The notes under the pieces are model-generated. The model was not told the DNA's origin, ran no database searches, and saw only the letters and a program-made list of their open reading frames with translations. A stretch of DNA of 64,000 nucleotides from Streptomyces sp. SAI-127 (GTDB taxonomy: Bacteria; Actinomycetota; Actinomycetes; Streptomycetales; Streptomycetaceae): positions 6,778,501 to 6,842,500 of the forward strand of contig NZ_JARXYJ010000001.1 of NCBI RefSeq assembly GCF_029894425.1. Reading direction: 5' to 3'. Numbering within the stretch: position 1 is the first letter of the stretch; each line of letters begins with the position of its first letter. Positions 25,076 through 34,356 of the stretch are shown here, piece after piece. The position numbers were made by a program, and so were the translations under genes.

Positions 25076-25605
25076 ACAGCACGCGCCGCGGTCCGGTGAC
25101 CGACGGCACGAAAGCATCGTACCGGGTCGTCACCTGTCGTCGCACACCCCTTCCGTTCCGCCCCTACCGCGCGCGTCACGGACGGGGCGCACTGGAGCGC
25201 GTACGGGCGCTGCCGTGGAGGTCACGCGCCGCTGACTCCGGGATCGCCGGGCCGGGACACCAGTCGCGCATCGTGCGCGGCCTGTCGCCGCAGCATGAGC
25301 GGGCCGACCCACGACGCGCCGCTCGCGAGGCGTGACCGCCACGTCCACTCGGATGCCGCGGGAGGCCCGGCCTCGCCGTGCGTGTCCGTTTGCCGCCGCG
25401 AGACACGGCACCGCGTGTCCATTCGTGTCGGCGCCCCGCGTGTCGGCGTGGTCCGGTGTCGGAGTGTGGCAGGCGCTTTGTGGCGTCGCGGCCGGGCTAC
25501 TCCAGGCGCCCCAGGGGGAGGCGCGTTGGGCGTGGTTCTGCATGGGCCTCGCGAAATGCGGCAACCCCGCCGCCTGCGGGCATGTACCCTACGTGTCGCA
25601 CCAGA
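25076..25605. other. Intergenic region between two tRNA genes, no gene supported
   Basis: These 530 bases separate divergent tRNA genes. Several overlapping frames are open but none has a convincing start, ribosome binding site or recognisable product. GTGTC occurs five times and its complement once within 25382-25460. Confidence 0.45.
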
Positions 25606-25682
25606 CGGGGTGTGGCGCAGCTTGGTAGCGCGTCCGCTTTGGGAGCGGAAGGCCGTGGGTTCAAATCCCGCCACCCCGACCA
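25606..25682 (+). tRNA. tRNA-Pro (anticodon TGG), CCA encoded
   Basis: Acceptor arms CGGGGTG (25606-25612) and CACCCCG (25672-25678) pair; the anticodon arm is CCGCT/AGCGG with loop TTTGGGA (anticodon TGG) and the T-arm contains GGTTCAAATCC. CCA is encoded at 25680-25682. Confidence 0.95.
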
Positions 25683-25877
25683 CCTGCGCGATCACTTCGC
25701 GCGGCCGTACACAGTGATCGCCTTTGGGGCGTGTCGCCGCTGCCGTTACTATGCAAGCTGCACGCCCGTGTGCCTCATCCTCTGGATCTCCACTGGAAGT
25801 CCTCCGGGCGGCGAATCCGCCGGAGCCGCTCTGGCTCCGGCAGAAACCAAGAAGTCAGCCCCCAAGGAGACCGAACC

Positions 25878-27272
25878 GTGAAGAGCGCCGTGGAGACCCT
25901 GAACCCGACTCGGGTTCGGCTCAGCATCGAGGTGCCCTTCGAGGAGCTCAAGGACAGCCTCGACGCGGCGTACAAGAAGATCAACCAGCAGGTCACGGTG
26001 AAGGGCTTCCGGAAGGGCAAGATCCCGGCGCGCGTCATCGACCAGCGGTTCGGCCGCGGTGCGGTGCTGGAGGAGGCCGTCAACGACGCGCTTCCGAAGT
26101 TCTACACCGAGGCGGTCAACGAGGCCGAGATCGACGTCCTCGGCCAGCCCGAGGTCGACATCACCGAGCTGAAGGACGGCGAGACGCTGAACTTCACCGC
26201 CGAGGTCGACGTCCGCCCGGCCATCGAGATCCCGGACTACTCCGGCATCGAGGTCGAGGTCGACGCGGTCGAGGTCAGCGACGAGGACGTCGACAAGGCC
26301 GTGACCGAGCTGCGTGAGCGCTTCGCCTCGACCTCCCCGGTCGAGCGCGCCGCCGAGGACGGCGACGTCATCACCATCGACCTGGAGGCCAAGGTCGAGG
26401 GCGAGGTGCTGGAGGACGGCGTCGCGAGCGGCGTCTCCTACACCATCGGCTCCGGCGAGCTGCTGGACGGCATCGACGACGCCGTGAAGGGCCTGGAGGC
26501 CGGTGGCGAGGCCACCTTCACCTCCGAGCTCAAGGGCGGCTCCGCGGCCGGCAAGGAGGCCGAGGTCACCGTTAAGGTCACCCAGGTCGCCGCCCGCGAA
26601 CTGCCCGAGCTGGACGACGAGTTCGCGCAGCTCGCCTCCGAGTTCGACACCCTCGACGAGCTCAGGGCGGACAGCCGCAAGCGCCTCGAGAACATGAAGC
26701 AGTACGACCAGGCCACCCAGGCCCAGGAGCGCGTCCTGGAGAAGCTCCTGGAGCTCGTCGAGGTGCCCGTCCCCGAGAAGCTGCTCGAGGACGAGATCAA
26801 CACCCGCAAGCACAACCTGGAGCACCACCAGCTCGGCCAGATGGGCCTCGACCTCGAGAAGTACCTCGAGATCCAGGGCAAGACGGCCGAGGAGTTCGAC
26901 ACCGAGACCAAGGACGCCGCGGTCAAGGGCATCAAGACCCAGTTCGTGCTGGACGAGCTCGTCAAGCGCGAGAAGCTGAACGTCAACCAGGAGGAGCTCA
27001 CCGAGCACCTCATGCGCCGCGCCGCCTCCTCCGGCATGTCCCCCGACCAGTTCGCCCAGGCGGTCGTCGAGGGCGGTCAGGTCCCGCTCCTCGTCGGTGA
27101 GGTCGCCCGCGGCAAGGCCCTGGCCGTCGTGGTCGAGGCCGCCACGGTCAAGGACACCAACGGCGAGGTCGTCGACCTGGACGACGAGGAGGACGAGACG
27201 GCCGAGACCGTCGAGGCCGCCTCCGAGGACACCCCGGCCGAGGCCGAGGCCGAGGAGAAGACCGAGGGCTGA
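25878..27272 (+). CDS. tig: Trigger factor
   Basis: A 464-residue ribosome-associated chaperone and peptidyl-prolyl isomerase. The ribosome-binding signature [11 protein letters not shown] is at about residues 43-53. The FKBP-like isomerase domain spans about 150-240 ([16 protein letters not shown] onward), followed by the helical chaperone arms and a Glu/Asp-rich tail after about 430 ([13 protein letters not shown]), usual in actinobacteria. The GTG at 25878 is fixed by AAGGAGA 9-10 bases upstream and by the expected N-terminus [21 protein letters not shown] strong terminator follows; the Clp genes lie directly downstream, as in other Streptomyces. Confidence 0.97.
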   Translation: MKSAVETLNPTRVRLSIEVPFEELKDSLDAAYKKINQQVTVKGFRKGKIPARVIDQRFGRGAVLEEAVNDALPKFYTEAVNEAEIDVLGQPEVDITELKDGETLNFTAEVDVRPAIEIPDYSGIEVEVDAVEVSDEDVDKAVTELRERFASTSPVERAAEDGDVITIDLEAKVEGEVLEDGVASGVSYTIGSGELLDGIDDAVKGLEAGGEATFTSELKGGSAAGKEAEVTVKVTQVAARELPELDDEFAQLASEFDTLDELRADSRKRLENMKQYDQATQAQERVLEKLLELVEVPVPEKLLEDEINTRKHNLEHHQLGQMGLDLEKYLEIQGKTAEEFDTETKDAAVKGIKTQFVLDELVKREKLNVNQEELTEHLMRRAASSGMSPDQFAQAVVEGGQVPLLVGEVARGKALAVVVEAATVKDTNGEVVDLDDEEDETAETVEAASEDTPAEAEAEEKTEG

Positions 27273-27300
27273 GCCCACGGCACCTAGCAGGTCGTAGGAC

Positions 27301-27333
27301 GGGCCCCCGGGGAGTTGTGTTCCCCGGGGGCCC
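27301..27333 (+). terminator. tig terminator
   Basis: A perfect 13-bp stem (27301-27313 with 27321-27333) around the 7-base loop GTTGTGT, 28 bases past the tig stop. Confidence 0.88.
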
Positions 27334-27440
27334 GTTCCGTCGTGGAGGACGTGGGGGACGGCGGCCGGCCCCAGGGGCGCGAGACCGCGTCGATGCGCGG
27401 CTCCACCGCGTGCGCGCGAGCGGCCGCCGCAAACCCGTGG

Positions 27441-27455
27441 CCGCTCGCGAAGCGG
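27441..27455 (+). promoter_or_regulatory. Candidate ClgR operator upstream of clpP1
   Basis: CCGCT-CGCGA-AGCGG is a perfect dyad matching the CGCT-N5-AGCG core of ClgR sites, in the 305-base gap between the tig terminator and clpP1. ClgR activates clpP1clpP2 in Streptomyces. A possible -10 TAGGGT lies at 27525-27530. The rest of the gap shows no gene. Confidence 0.5.
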
Positions 27456-27637
27456 GAAGCCCCGCGGCGCTACGCCCCCGGCGAACACCCCGCTTACCGG
27501 GATTCTCCGAAGGGACCAGCGCGTTAGGGTCCATAACTACGAGGGCAGGGAAGTCCCCGACTGCCCCAGCCCCGCAGGGAACACGCAGGGAAACGTGAGA
27601 CGGCCCCGGCGCCGTCGTAAGACGAGCAGGTGGATAC

Positions 27638-28255
27638 GTGACGAATCTGATGCCCTCCGCCGCCGGCGACCCCTCCATCGGTGGTGGCCTCGGCGACCAG
27701 GTATACAACCGGCTGCTCGGCGAGCGGATCATCTTCCTCGGCCAGGCGGTCGACGACGACATTGCCAACAAGATCACCGCGCAGCTGCTCCTCCTTGCCG
27801 CCGATCCGGACAAGGACATCTACCTCTACATCAACAGCCCCGGCGGCTCGATCACGGCCGGTATGGCGATCTACGACACCATGCAGTTCATCAAGAACGA
27901 CGTGGTGACCATCGCCATGGGCCTCGCCGCCTCGATGGGCCAGTTCCTGCTCAGCGCGGGCACGCCCGGCAAGCGCTTCGCGCTGCCGAACGCCGAGATC
28001 CTGATCCACCAGCCGTCCGCCGGCCTCGCCGGCTCTGCCTCGGACATCAAGATCCACGCCGAGCGGCTGCTGCACACCAAGAAGCGCATGGCCGAGCTCA
28101 CCTCGCAGCACACCGGCCAGAGCATCGAGCAGATCACCCGCGACTCGGACCGTGACCGCTGGTTCGACGCCCTCGAGGCCAAGGAGTACGGCCTCATCGA
28201 CGACGTGATTCCCACGGCCGCCGGTATGCCGGGCGGCGGCGGCACCGGGGCCTGA
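27638..28255 (+). CDS. clpP1: ATP-dependent Clp protease proteolytic subunit ClpP1
   Basis: A 205-residue serine protease subunit of the barrel-shaped Clp complex. The catalytic triad is visible as Ser99 in GLAASMGQ, His124 in ILIHQP and Asp173 in DRDRWF. The oligomerisation handle region is intact. The GTG at 27638 gives [10 protein letters not shown], with a variable N-terminal propeptide. It is followed 49 bases later by clpP2, the usual actinobacterial pair that assembles into a mixed ring served by ClpX and ClpC. Regulation by ClgR is likely (operator candidate at 27441). Confidence 0.96.
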   Translation: MTNLMPSAAGDPSIGGGLGDQVYNRLLGERIIFLGQAVDDDIANKITAQLLLLAADPDKDIYLYINSPGGSITAGMAIYDTMQFIKNDVVTIAMGLAASMGQFLLSAGTPGKRFALPNAEILIHQPSAGLAGSASDIKIHAERLLHTKKRMAELTSQHTGQSIEQITRDSDRDRWFDALEAKEYGLIDDVIPTAAGMPGGGGTGA

Positions 28256-28304
28256 CCCCCGTAGAGCCCCTCAGCCGACCGCCTAAGCCCCTAGGAGACA
28301 GACA

Positions 28305-28985
28305 GTGAACGACTTCCCCGGCAGCGGCCTCTACGCCCGCACCGAGGCCGAGTACACCGGCCCGCGCGCCGAGTCCCGGTACGTGATCCCCCGCTTCGTC
28401 GAGCGCACCTCGCAGGGCATCCGCGAGTACGACCCGTACGCGAAGCTCTTCGAGGAGCGCGTGATCTTCCTCGGCGTACAGATCGACGACGCCTCCGCCA
28501 ACGACGTCATGGCGCAGCTGCTGTGCCTGGAGTCGATGGACCCCGACCGGGACATCTCCGTCTACATCAACAGCCCCGGTGGCTCCTTCACCGCGCTGAC
28601 CGCGATCTACGACACGATGCAGTTCGTGAAGCCGGACATCCAGACGGTCTGCATGGGCCAGGCGGCCTCCGCCGCCGCGATCCTGCTGGCCGCCGGTACG
28701 CCCGGCAAGCGCATGGCGCTGCCCAACGCCCGCGTGCTGATCCACCAGCCCTACAGCGAGACCGGCCGCGGTCAGGTCTCCGACCTGGAGATCGCCGCCA
28801 ACGAGATCCTCCGGATGCGCGCCCAGCTGGAAGACCTGCTGGCCAAGCACTCCACCACGCCGATCGAGAAGATCCGCGAGGACATCGAGCGCGACAAGAT
28901 CCTCACGGCCGACGACGCCCTGGCGTACGGCCTGATCGACCAGATCATCTCCACCCGGAAGATGAACAACGCCGCCGTCCGCTGA
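28305..28985 (+). CDS. clpP2: ATP-dependent Clp protease proteolytic subunit ClpP2
   Basis: A 226-residue second ClpP with catalytic Ser122 in [11 protein letters not shown], His147 in VLIHQP and Asp197 in ERDKIL. The N-terminus to about residue 40 is longer than that of ClpP1, containing [20 protein letters not shown], and includes a processed propeptide. Actinobacterial ClpP2 carries the site where the ATPases dock. The GTG start follows CTAGGAGA. It forms an operon with clpP1. Confidence 0.96.
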   Translation: MNDFPGSGLYARTEAEYTGPRAESRYVIPRFVERTSQGIREYDPYAKLFEERVIFLGVQIDDASANDVMAQLLCLESMDPDRDISVYINSPGGSFTALTAIYDTMQFVKPDIQTVCMGQAASAAAILLAAGTPGKRMALPNARVLIHQPYSETGRGQVSDLEIAANEILRMRAQLEDLLAKHSTTPIEKIREDIERDKILTADDALAYGLIDQIISTRKMNNAAVR

Positions 28986-28995
28986 CGCGGACCCG

Positions 28996-29049
28996 TAGGA
29001 TATGCCGCCCCTTGGCACAGTGCACGTCAAAGTGAACCCTGCCAAGGGG
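28996..29049 (+). promoter_or_regulatory. clpX promoter element and 10-bp inverted repeat
   Basis: A good -10 hexamer TAGGAT lies at 28996-29001, just past the clpP2 stop. Arms CCCCTTGGCA (29008-29017) and TGCCAAGGGG (29040-29049) form an inverted repeat before clpX. It could be an operator or attenuator; no strong -35 is seen. Confidence 0.4.
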
Positions 29050-29145
29050 GGCCCGAACGGGGGGCCCGGCAAGGTACCGTCGGACATAAGGCAGCACCAG
29101 GAGCCGCTGGACCTAGGCGTCTCCCAGGCGAAGGGGAAGCACACC

Positions 29146-30429
29146 GTGGCACGCATCGGTGACGGCGGCGATCTGCTCAAGTGCTCGTTCTGCGGCAAGA
29201 GCCAGAAGCAGGTCAAGAAGCTCATCGCAGGGCCTGGTGTGTACATCTGCGACGAGTGCATCGATCTCTGCAACGAGATCATCGAGGAGGAACTCGCGGA
29301 GACGAGCGAGGTGCGCTGGGAGGAACTCCCCAAGCCCCGCGAGATCTACGAGTTCCTGGAGGGCTATGTGGTGGGCCAGGAGTCGGCCAAGAAGGCCCTC
29401 TCCGTGGCGGTGTACAACCACTACAAGCGCGTCCAGGCCGGCGAGAACGGCGGCAGCAGCCGTGACGACGCGATCGAGTTGGCGAAGTCCAACATCCTCC
29501 TGCTGGGCCCCACGGGCTCCGGCAAGACACTCCTCGCGCAGACGCTGGCCCGCATGCTGAACGTCCCGTTCGCGATCGCCGACGCGACGGCGCTCACCGA
29601 GGCGGGATACGTCGGCGAGGACGTCGAGAACATCCTGCTGAAGCTGATCCAGGCGGCCGACTACGACGTCAAGAAGGCCGAGACCGGGATCATCTACATC
29701 GATGAGATCGACAAGGTCGCGCGGAAGAGTGAAAACCCGTCCATCACCCGGGACGTGAGCGGCGAAGGTGTGCAGCAGGCGCTCCTGAAGATCCTCGAGG
29801 GCACCACGGCCTCGGTTCCGCCGCAGGGCGGACGCAAGCACCCGCACCAGGAGTTCATCCAGATCGACACGACGAACGTCCTGTTCATCGTGGGCGGTGC
29901 CTTCGCGGGCCTGGAGAAGCTCATCGAGTCCCGGGCGGGCGCGAAGGGCATCGGCTTCGGCGCGACGATCCGCTCCAAGCGCGAGCTGGAGGCCAAGGAC
30001 CAGTTCGAGGACGTCATGCCCGAGGACCTGGTCAAGTTCGGCATGATCCCCGAGTTCATCGGCCGTCTCCCGGTCATCACGAGCGTGCACAACCTCGACC
30101 GGGAAGCCCTCCTCCAGATCCTGGTCGAGCCCCGCAACGCGCTCGTCAAGCAGTACCAGCGCCTCTTCGAACTCGACGGCGTGGAGCTGGACTTCGAGCG
30201 CGAGGCCCTGGAAGCCATCGCCGACCAGGCCATCCTCCGCCAGACCGGCGCGCGCGGCCTGCGCGCCATCATGGAAGAGGTCCTGCAGGGCGTCATGTAC
30301 GAGATCCCGTCCCGCAAGGACGTGGCCCGCGTCGTCATCACGGCGGACGTCGTCCACTCCAACGTGAACCCGACCCTGATCCCGAGGGACGCCCGCGGGC
30401 GCGGCCCGGGGGAGCAGAAGACGGCGTAG
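29146..30429 (+). CDS. clpX: ATP-dependent Clp protease ATP-binding subunit ClpX
   Basis: A 427-residue AAA+ unfoldase that feeds substrates to ClpP. The N-terminal zinc domain has Cys13, Cys16, Cys35 and Cys38; Walker A is GPTGSGKT at 121-128, Walker B IIYIDEID at 182-189, and the ClpP-docking loop lies in KGIGFGATI. The GTG at 29146 is set by AAGGGGAAG upstream and the standard N-terminus [17 protein letters not shown] 160-base gap with its own promoter-like element separates it from clpP2, so it may be transcribed separately. A strong terminator follows. Confidence 0.97.
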   Translation: MARIGDGGDLLKCSFCGKSQKQVKKLIAGPGVYICDECIDLCNEIIEEELAETSEVRWEELPKPREIYEFLEGYVVGQESAKKALSVAVYNHYKRVQAGENGGSSRDDAIELAKSNILLLGPTGSGKTLLAQTLARMLNVPFAIADATALTEAGYVGEDVENILLKLIQAADYDVKKAETGIIYIDEIDKVARKSENPSITRDVSGEGVQQALLKILEGTTASVPPQGGRKHPHQEFIQIDTTNVLFIVGGAFAGLEKLIESRAGAKGIGFGATIRSKRELEAKDQFEDVMPEDLVKFGMIPEFIGRLPVITSVHNLDREALLQILVEPRNALVKQYQRLFELDGVELDFEREALEAIADQAILRQTGARGLRAIMEEVLQGVMYEIPSRKDVARVVITADVVHSNVNPTLIPRDARGRGPGEQKTA

Positions 30430-30448
30430 CGACCGCACGCAGAACAAC

Positions 30449-30484
30449 CGAAGGGGCCCCGGTCAACCGACCGGGGCCCCTTCG
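30449..30484. terminator. Bidirectional terminator between clpX and the Pro/Gln-rich gene
   Basis: A perfect 16-bp stem (30449-30464 with 30469-30484) and loop AACC lie between convergent genes. Confidence 0.92.
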
Positions 30485-30500
30485 ATGGTGGGTTCCGGCG

Positions 30501-31511
30501 TCAGGCCTTGACGCGAACTTCCTTGCGGAGCTTGGCCGTCATGTCGGCCGCGCCCGAAAGGTCCGCCGTCTTTCCGGCCATGGCGTCCGCCATGTCGATC
30601 GGGATGACCACACCCAGCGTGCTGTGGTCGCCCCAGATGCACACCGGCATGCTGATCGAGCTCGGACCGGATCCGGAGCTGTCGGAGACCTTCGTCTCCT
30701 GGCACTTGAGGACCGCGCCGTCGAGACCGGCCGGCGTGTACGCCTTCGGGCTGCCGACGGCCTCCCCCTCGGAGTCCTTCTCGGCGCTCTTCTGCATCTC
30801 CTCGAACATGGCGTCGACGACCTTCTCGGGGTCGTCGATGTCGCCGTAGACGCCCATGAAGTTGACCATCTTCATGGCGAGGTAATTGGTCGCGTCGCCC
30901 GACTGGTAGGTGGCGCTCACGTCCTTGGCGTTCTTCACGCCGTGCTTCTCGGCGTCCTTGACGTCGTCCGCGCTGAAGCCGTCACCGCCGGCGCTCGCTG
31001 ACTTCTTGTAGTCGGTGAGGACCGTGGCCGGCGTGCTCAGCGTGTGCGCGCCGTCGTCCGCGATGTCCGAACCGCCACCGCCGCCCCCGCCCCCGCCGAT
31101 CACGAGGTACGCCCCCACCGCGATCGCGGCCACGACCGCCACCGCGCCGATGATGATGCCGATCTTCTTCCCGTTGCCGCCGCCCGGCGCCGGGGGCTGC
31201 GGCGCGCCGTAAGGGGCCTGGCCGTACGGCGGCTGCTGGCCGTACGGGGCCTGCTGGCCGTAGGGAGCCTGCGGCTGGCCGTACGGCGGGGTCTGCGGCG
31301 GCACCCCGCCCTGCTGCGGATAGCCGTAACCCGGCTGCTGCGCCGGCTGCTGGGGCGGCGCGGGCTGCTGGGGGTAGCCGTAGCCGGGCTGGGGCGCCTG
31401 CGGAGCCTGCGGCGGCTGGCCGTAGGGGCCCGGCTGGCCGTACGGCCCGGGCTGCTGCGGCTGACCGGGCTGCTGGGGCTGCCCGTACGGGCCCGGCTGG
31501 TTGTGACTCAT
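30501..31511 (-). CDS. Pro/Gln/Gly/Tyr-rich membrane protein with an external C-terminal domain
   Basis: A 336-residue protein. Residues 1-115 are a low-complexity cytosolic tail of PYGQP and GYGYPQQ repeats, followed by a membrane segment (IGIIIGAVAVVAAIAVGAYLV), a run of nine Gly and a 180-residue external domain with two Cys (LKCQETK and VCIWGDH) that could form a disulfide. Such Pro/Gln-tail single-span proteins are common in Streptomyces, with unknown role. The ATG at 31511 has GGAGGGG 10 bases upstream. It is divergent from valS. Confidence 0.8.
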   Translation of the reverse strand: MSHNQPGPYGQPQQPGQPQQPGPYGQPGPYGQPPQAPQAPQPGYGYPQQPAPPQQPAQQPGYGYPQQGGVPPQTPPYGQPQAPYGQQAPYGQQPPYGQAPYGAPQPPAPGGGNGKKIGIIIGAVAVVAAIAVGAYLVIGGGGGGGGGSDIADDGAHTLSTPATVLTDYKKSASAGGDGFSADDVKDAEKHGVKNAKDVSATYQSGDATNYLAMKMVNFMGVYGDIDDPEKVVDAMFEEMQKSAEKDSEGEAVGSPKAYTPAGLDGAVLKCQETKVSDSSGSGPSSISMPVCIWGDHSTLGVVIPIDMADAMAGKTADLSGAADMTAKLRKEVRVKA

Positions 31512-31635
31512 CTCTGGGTTCCCCTCCAGATGCTTATGTGTTCCCGACATCCTGGCTCAGTCAGAGGCGGCACACGGCATCGGGGCCCCCACCGTTACAG
31601 AGCAAACACGTTTCGGGACACGCCCGGGACACCTC

Positions 31636-31641
31636 TAAACT
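31636..31641 (+). promoter_or_regulatory. -10 element of valS, leaderless arrangement
   Basis: TAAACT ends 6 bases before the valS GTG and no ribosome binding site is present, so transcription probably starts at the start codon. Confidence 0.5.
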
Positions 31642-31647
31642 GACCCC

Positions 31648-34272
31648 GTGACCGAGAACGCTCAGCAGCAGCCCACAGCGCCCATCACCGAACTGCCGAC
31701 CCAGTACACGCCGGCCGAGGTAGAGGGGACGCTGTACGAGCGCTGGGTGGAGAAGGGTTACTTCACCGCCGACGCGAAGAGCGACAAGCCCCCGTACACC
31801 ATCGTCATCCCGCCGCCGAACGTCACCGGCTCGCTCCACCTGGGCCACGCCTTCCAGCACACGCTCATGGACGCGCTGACGCGCCGCAAGCGCATGCAGG
31901 GCTACGAGGCCCTGTGGCTGCCGGGCATGGACCACGCCGGTATCGCCACCCAGAACAAGGTCGAGCAGCAGCTCGCCGAGGAGGGCAAGTCCCGACACGA
32001 CCTGGGCCGCGAGGAGTTCGTCGAGCGCGTCTGGCAGTGGAAGGAGGAGTACGGCGGCCGGATCCTCGGCCAGATGCGCCGCCTCGGCGACGGCGTCGAC
32101 TGGAGCCGCGAGCGCTTCACGATGGACGAGGGCCTCTCCAAGGCCGTCCTCACCATCTTCAAGCGGCTCTACGAGGACGAGCTGATCTACCGCGCCGAGC
32201 GCATCATCAACTGGTGCCCGCGCTGTCTGACGGCCATCTCCGACATCGAGGTGGAATACCAGGAGGACGCGGGCGAGTTGGTCTCCATCCGCTACGGCGA
32301 GGGCGAGGACAGCCTCGTCGTCGCGACCACGCGCGCGGAGACGATGCTCGGTGACACGGCCGTCGCCGTCCACCCCGACGACGAGCGGTACCAGCACCTC
32401 ATCGGCAAGCAGATCAAGCTCCCGCTCACCGACCGCACCATCCCGGTCGTCGCCGACACCCACGTCGACCCCGCGTTCGGCACGGGCGCGGTCAAGGTGA
32501 CCCCGGCGCACGACCCGAACGACTTCGAGATCGGCCGCCGGCACGACCTGCCGTCCCTGACGATCATGGACGAGCACGGCGTCATCACCGTCCACGGCCC
32601 CTTCCTCGGCCTGGACCGCTTCGAGGCCCGCTCGACCGTCGTCGGCGCCCTCAAGGAGCAGGGCCGCATCGTCGCCGAGAAGCGCCCCTACATGCACTCC
32701 GTGGGCCACTGCTCGCGCTGCAAGACCACGGTCGAGCCGCGCCTGTCCATGCAGTGGTGGGTCAAGGTCGGCCCGCTCGCCAAGGCCGCCGGTGACGCGG
32801 TCCGCGACGGCCGCGTCAAGATCCACCCCGAGGACATGTCGAAGCGCTACTTCGACTGGGTCGACAACATGCACGACTGGTGCATCTCGCGCCAGCTGTG
32901 GTGGGGCCACCGCATCCCGATCTGGTACGGCCCGGACGGCGAGGTCGTCTGCGTGGGACCCGACGACGAGCCGCCCACCGGTGAGGGCTGGACCCAGGAC
33001 TCCGACGTCCTGGACACCTGGTTCTCCTCCGGCCTGTGGCCGTTCTCCACGCTCGGCTGGCCCGAACAGACCGAGGACCTGCGGAAGTTCTATCCGACCG
33101 ACGTCCTGCTCACCGGCCACGACATCATCTTCTTCTGGGTCGCCCGGATGATGATGTTCGGCCTCTACGCCATGGACGGCGAGGTCCCCTTCCACACCAT
33201 CGCGCTGACCGGTCTGGTCCGCGACGAGTTCGGCAAGAAGATGTCGAAGTCGAACCCCAACGCGGTCGACCCGCTGGTGTGGATGGACGCGTACGGCTCC
33301 GACGCCGTCCGCTTCACCCTCGCCAACGGCGCCAACCCGGGCGCGGACGTGCCGATCGGCGAGGACTGGGTCAAGGCCTCCCGCAACTTCACCAACAAGA
33401 TCTGGAACGCCACCCGCTTCGCCCTCATGAACGGCGCCACGGTCGAGGGCCCGCTGCCGGACGCCTCACAGATGTCGGCGACGGACCGCTGGATCCTCTC
33501 CCGCCTCAACACCACGGTCGCCCAGGTCGACGCGTACTACGACGACTACCAGTTCGCCAAACTCGCCGACGCGCTCTACCACTTCGCGTGGGACGAGGTC
33601 TTCGACTGGTACGTCGAGCTGTCGAAGACGACGTTCTTCGCGGGCGGCGAGCAGGCCAGGGTCTCCGGGCGGGTCCTCGGTGAGGTCCTCGACGTGACGC
33701 TGCGGCTGCTGCACCCGGTCATCCCGTTCGTCACCGACGCCCTGTGGACCACGCTCACCGGCGGCGAGTCCCTGGTCATCGGTGACTGGCCCAAGGACAG
33801 CGGCTTCCGCGACAAGGACGCCGAACTCGAGATCGAGCTGGTCCAGCGGGTCGTCACCGAGGTCCGCCGGTTCCGCAAGGACCAGGGCCTGAAGGACGGC
33901 CAGAAGGTCCCCGCCCGTCTGGAGCTCGACGGCACCGCTCTTGCGCCCCACGAGGCCGCCATCCGTCAGCTCCTGCGCCTCCAGCCGGAGGGCGAGGGCT
34001 TCGCGGCCACGGCGACCCTCCCGGTCGCGGGCGCCACGGTCGCGCTCGACCTCTCCGGCACGATCGACGTGGCGGCGGAACGCAAGCGCCTCGCGAAGGA
34101 CCTGGCGGCGGCCGAGAAGGAGAAGGCCCAGGCGAACGCCAAGCTCGGCAACGAAGCCTTCCTCGCGAAGGCCCCGGACAACGTGGTGGACAAGATCCGC
34201 GGCCGCCTGGCCAAGGCGGACGAGGACATCGCGAGGATCAAGGCTCAGCTGGATCGTCTGCCTCAGGCATGA
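31648..34272 (+). CDS. valS: Valine--tRNA ligase
   Basis: An 874-residue class I aminoacyl-tRNA synthetase that charges tRNA-Val. The HIGH-type motif is HLGH at 64-67 within [15 protein letters not shown], and KMSKS is at 531-535. The editing domain (about 190-350, with [17 protein letters not shown]) and the C-terminal coiled-coil tRNA-binding arm (about 800-874, [20 protein letters not shown]) are present. The length is normal. GTG start; see the -10 hexamer 6 bases upstream. No T-box leader is visible. A terminator-like hairpin follows. Confidence 0.97.
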   Translation: MTENAQQQPTAPITELPTQYTPAEVEGTLYERWVEKGYFTADAKSDKPPYTIVIPPPNVTGSLHLGHAFQHTLMDALTRRKRMQGYEALWLPGMDHAGIATQNKVEQQLAEEGKSRHDLGREEFVERVWQWKEEYGGRILGQMRRLGDGVDWSRERFTMDEGLSKAVLTIFKRLYEDELIYRAERIINWCPRCLTAISDIEVEYQEDAGELVSIRYGEGEDSLVVATTRAETMLGDTAVAVHPDDERYQHLIGKQIKLPLTDRTIPVVADTHVDPAFGTGAVKVTPAHDPNDFEIGRRHDLPSLTIMDEHGVITVHGPFLGLDRFEARSTVVGALKEQGRIVAEKRPYMHSVGHCSRCKTTVEPRLSMQWWVKVGPLAKAAGDAVRDGRVKIHPEDMSKRYFDWVDNMHDWCISRQLWWGHRIPIWYGPDGEVVCVGPDDEPPTGEGWTQDSDVLDTWFSSGLWPFSTLGWPEQTEDLRKFYPTDVLLTGHDIIFFWVARMMMFGLYAMDGEVPFHTIALTGLVRDEFGKKMSKSNPNAVDPLVWMDAYGSDAVRFTLANGANPGADVPIGEDWVKASRNFTNKIWNATRFALMNGATVEGPLPDASQMSATDRWILSRLNTTVAQVDAYYDDYQFAKLADALYHFAWDEVFDWYVELSKTTFFAGGEQARVSGRVLGEVLDVTLRLLHPVIPFVTDALWTTLTGGESLVIGDWPKDSGFRDKDAELEIELVQRVVTEVRRFRKDQGLKDGQKVPARLELDGTALAPHEAAIRQLLRLQPEGEGFAATATLPVAGATVALDLSGTIDVAAERKRLAKDLAAAEKEKAQANAKLGNEAFLAKAPDNVVDKIRGRLAKADEDIARIKAQLDRLPQA

Positions 34273-34278
34273 GGCATT

Positions 34279-34315
34279 GTGGGGCTCCGGGGTCTTCTGC
34301 ACCCCGGGGCCCCAC
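34279..34315 (+). terminator. valS terminator
   Basis: A 15-bp stem with one G.U wobble (34279-34293 with 34301-34315) and a 7-base loop directly follows the valS stop. Confidence 0.8.
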
Positions 34316-34344
34316 TCCGTAGGCACTCTGTCAGTCGCCCTCCG

Positions 34345-34350
34345 TAGACT
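34345..34350 (+). promoter_or_regulatory. -10 element of folC, leaderless arrangement
   Basis: TAGACT ends 6 bases before the folC GTG with no ribosome binding site. Confidence 0.5.
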
Positions 34351-34356
34351 GACTGC

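Noticed and set aside
25002..25682. tRNA-Gly and tRNA-Pro as integration sites of a mobile element
   Set aside because: No integrase, excisionase or duplicated tRNA 3' end is seen in the flanks; neighbours are core genes.
25295..25717. Overlapping open frames between the tRNA genes as coding sequences
   Set aside because: They run into the tRNA-Pro gene, lack ribosome sites and give composition-driven translations without recognisable features.
25749..27488. 579-residue minus-strand open frame opposite tig
   Set aside because: Low-complexity translation with no motif; tig on the plus strand is unambiguous.
31551..31647. T-box riboswitch before valS
   Set aside because: Only 97 bases separate it from the divergent gene, and no specifier stem or T-box sequence is present.
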